DNA of 7,709 nucleotides from an uncultured Lachnospiraceae bacterium (lineage in GTDB: Bacteria; Bacillota; Clostridia; Lachnospirales; Lachnospiraceae), in assembly GCA_910588885.1 (NCBI GenBank), contig CAJUSQ010000130.1, forward strand, positions 1 to 7,709, read 5' to 3'. How positions within the stretch are numbered: position 1 is the stretch's first letter; each line of letters starts with the position of its first letter. The notes below the pieces were generated by a model. It was not told the origin of the DNA. It made no database searches and worked only from the letters and a program-made list of their open reading frames with translations. Below, one piece after another: positions 5,896 through 7,709 of this stretch. Both the position numbers and the translations under genes were made by a program.

Positions 5896-7578
5896 ATGGA
5901 TTGTACCAATGCAGTTTATTCCAACGAGTATTATGATTTAATTATTGAATATGGAGCCAGGCCGGACGGTTCGGAGCTTCCACCCTGTGTGCAGGATGTA
6001 AATAATCAATACGGTATCGGCTACTGGCCCGGCGAAAACATGCCGCCCCTGTCTGTTCCGGACTATACGTATCTGGCAATCCCGAAATTATTTACCATAT
6101 TGGATGTGCGGGCCATGGAAGCCAGCAATATCCTTCCGATTCAGAACCAGCCTACGCTGGCCCTGAAGGGACAGGGGGTGCTGATAGGGTTTGTGGATAC
6201 CGGGATTGATTATCAGAACCCGGTATTCCGGAATGTGGACGGAACGACCCGGATTCTTGCAATCTGGGATCAGACCAGGGAGGAAGGGCCGCCCCCTGTG
6301 GGATTCCTCTATGGGGCGGAGTACCGCCGGGAACAGATTGACGAGGCTTTGAAAAAGGAAAATCCCCTTCGGATTGTGCCTGCGGGAGATGAAGACGGCC
6401 ATGGTACCTATGTGGCAAGCCTTGCGGCCGGAAGCCCCAGCCCGGCAGATGAATTTATCGGGGCGGCTCCTTATGCAGGGATTGCCGTGGTAAAGCTGAA
6501 AGAGGCGAAAGAGAATCTTAGGAATTTCTTTTTTGTCCGAAGGGATGCGGTGGCATTTCAGGAAAATGACATTATGGCAGGAGTGGCCTATCTGAATCAA
6601 CTGGCGGATGAGCTGAATATGCCCTTGGTGCTGTGCATTGCCCTGGGAACCAATTGGGGAAGCCATGGAGGCGTCAGCCCCATGTCTAATGTACTGGGCA
6701 GCATTGTGGGAAAGCGGAAGCGGGAAATCGTGGTTGCCGCCGGAAATGAGGCCAACAGGCAGCATCATTTTTATGGGAAGCTGACCGAGAACGGCACTTA
6801 CGACAATGTGGAAATTAATGTTGGAGCCGACGTGACGGGATTTACCCTGGAGCTATGGAGTGCAATTTCGGAGGTCTATACCATAGAAGTGGTATCCCCC
6901 ACCGGAGAACGGATGCCCCCCTTAAGCCTGCAGGCTTCCAAGGCAGAGTACAACTTTATTTTTGAAAATACAAAGGTGATTGTAAATAAAAACATCAGCT
7001 TTGTAAGTAATGACTATCAGGTTATTTTTGTACGGTTTGTAAATCCCAGTGAGGGTATCTGGACGGTCCGGGTACATGCTGCGGACATTATACACGGCAT
7101 TTATAACATGTGGCTGCCGGTACAGGAATTTTTGACCGGGGACGTGTTTTTCCTGCGGTCCAATCCGGATACCACCATAACGATTCCCGGAAACAGCATT
7201 TATCCCATTACGGTGGGGGGTTATGATGCCCGGAATAACAACGTCTATCTGGATTCCGGAAGGGGCTATACCATAGGCGGGAGTGTAAAGCCGGATCTGG
7301 TGGCCCCGGCAGTGGAGGTGCTGGGAGCAGGGCTTCGAAACCGGTTTGTCCGGCGAAGCGGGACCAGTGCGGCGGCGGCGATCACCAGCGGCGCGGTAGC
7401 CCTGCTGATGGAATGGGCGGTTGTCCGGGGAAATTATTCCCAGATTACGTCCGGGGATATTAAAAGTATTTTGATCCGCGGTGCGGCCCGGGACAGCCAA
7501 AGACTGTATCCGAACCGGGAATGGGGGTACGGACGCCTGGATCTGTATGAGTCCTTCAGCGGCCTGCGGTCAACGTAG
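5896..7578 (+). CDS. S8 family serine peptidase (subtilase), Csp-like
   Basis: The 560-residue protein has an intact subtilisin triad: D101 in VDTGID, H169 in DGHGT, S491 in SGTSAAAA, with oxyanion N284 in AAGNE. Residues 1-90 form a prodomain-like region with no signal peptide or membrane segment, so it should stay in the cytoplasm or end up inside spores. About 295-425, between the Asn and Ser blocks, is a long beta-rich insertion. This plan matches the Csp germination proteases of clostridia, whose insertion is a jelly-roll domain and which cleave pro-SleC in spores; many Lachnospiraceae carry several such genes of unknown role. Assignment to germination is therefore inference. GGAG (5887-5890) lies five bases before the ATG, rather close. 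The gene follows the ClpX-like gene on the same strand. A frame begun at ATG 5885 is different and not used. Confidence 0.93.
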   Translation: MDCTNAVYSNEYYDLIIEYGARPDGSELPPCVQDVNNQYGIGYWPGENMPPLSVPDYTYLAIPKLFTILDVRAMEASNILPIQNQPTLALKGQGVLIGFVDTGIDYQNPVFRNVDGTTRILAIWDQTREEGPPPVGFLYGAEYRREQIDEALKKENPLRIVPAGDEDGHGTYVASLAAGSPSPADEFIGAAPYAGIAVVKLKEAKENLRNFFFVRRDAVAFQENDIMAGVAYLNQLADELNMPLVLCIALGTNWGSHGGVSPMSNVLGSIVGKRKREIVVAAGNEANRQHHFYGKLTENGTYDNVEINVGADVTGFTLELWSAISEVYTIEVVSPTGERMPPLSLQASKAEYNFIFENTKVIVNKNISFVSNDYQVIFVRFVNPSEGIWTVRVHAADIIHGIYNMWLPVQEFLTGDVFFLRSNPDTTITIPGNSIYPITVGGYDARNNNVYLDSGRGYTIGGSVKPDLVAPAVEVLGAGLRNRFVRRSGTSAAAAITSGAVALLMEWAVVRGNYSQITSGDIKSILIRGAARDSQRLYPNREWGYGRLDLYESFSGLRST

Positions 7579-7679
7579 CCCGCTGCGCTTCCCTTATTCC
7601 GCACAAATCTTTCACTAAGCAGGTTACACATCTGCCGGAACGCCAAAACATACGCTAGAGCGTGTCTGAAAATTATTTG

Positions 7680-7702
7680 GATTTGGTTATTTTAACCAAA
7701 TC
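7680..7702. terminator. Hairpin at right edge, possible terminator
   Basis: GATTTGGTT (7680-7688) and AACCAAATC (7694-7702) pair perfectly around ATTTT. It lies about 100 nt after the subtilase stop codon. No U-tract is seen before the window ends. The stem is A/T-rich and therefore weak, and the structure could equally belong to a mobile-element end. The rest of 7579-7709 has no gene I can support. Confidence 0.35.
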
Positions 7703-7709
7703 AGGATTG

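Noticed and set aside
4339..5909. Long minus-strand open frames opposite the ClpX-like gene
   Set aside because: They have biased, low-complexity composition mirroring the sense codons, no ribosome binding sites and no domains; the sense strand encodes a clear AAA+ protein.
7434..7646. Minus-strand 70-codon frame over the subtilase 3' end
   Set aside because: Most of it is antisense to the conserved protease C-terminus, and no family or ribosome binding site is seen.

Overview
The window looks like a chromosomal piece of an anaerobic Clostridia genome, most probably Lachnospiraceae. The grounds are moderate GC in the genes with AT-rich spacers, strong AGGAG-type ribosome binding sites, a stand-alone response regulator fused to an HD-GYP domain, and a Csp-type subtilase without a signal peptide. 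This placement is inferred from gene content and style, not from a marker gene.

Layout, left to right. Bases 3-182 are the last 59 codons of a membrane protein that begins outside the window. A promoter with two 21-bp-spaced direct repeats then leads to a MacB/LolD-type ABC ATPase (324-995) with no permease gene after it. A separate gene follows for a CheY-like receiver joined to an HD-GYP phosphodiesterase (1216-2235). A near-perfect 19-bp hairpin (2269-2318) separates it from convergent genes: a 48-residue leucine-zipper-like small protein (2321-2467, minus) and a MATE-family exporter (2662-3990, minus).

The 327-bp divergent spacer 3991-4317 serves the MATE gene on one side and a ClpX-like gene on the other. 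On the MATE side, an exact two-copy tandem duplication of 35 bp carries the ribosome binding site and the ATG, so the exporter has a second, decoy start signal just upstream of its real one. A palindrome and a possible leader ORF lie in the same leader. On the other side a good sigma-A promoter drives the ClpX-like gene.

The most unusual part is 4318-7578. It holds a divergent ClpX paralogue (503 aa: zinc-finger domain, Met/Pro/Asn tripeptide-repeat linker, poly-Lys stretch, intact AAA+ motors, but no recognisable RKH loop and MGF in place of the ClpP-docking IGF). It is followed after 66 nt by a subtilase with an intact Asp-His-Ser triad and no export signal, related in architecture to the Csp proteases of clostridial spores. 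No clpP or tig lies beside the ClpX-like gene. Whether the two proteins cooperate cannot be told from sequence; it is offered as a testable idea.

The right edge (7579-7709) is non-coding and ends in hairpins that could be a terminator or the start of a mobile element cut by the window.
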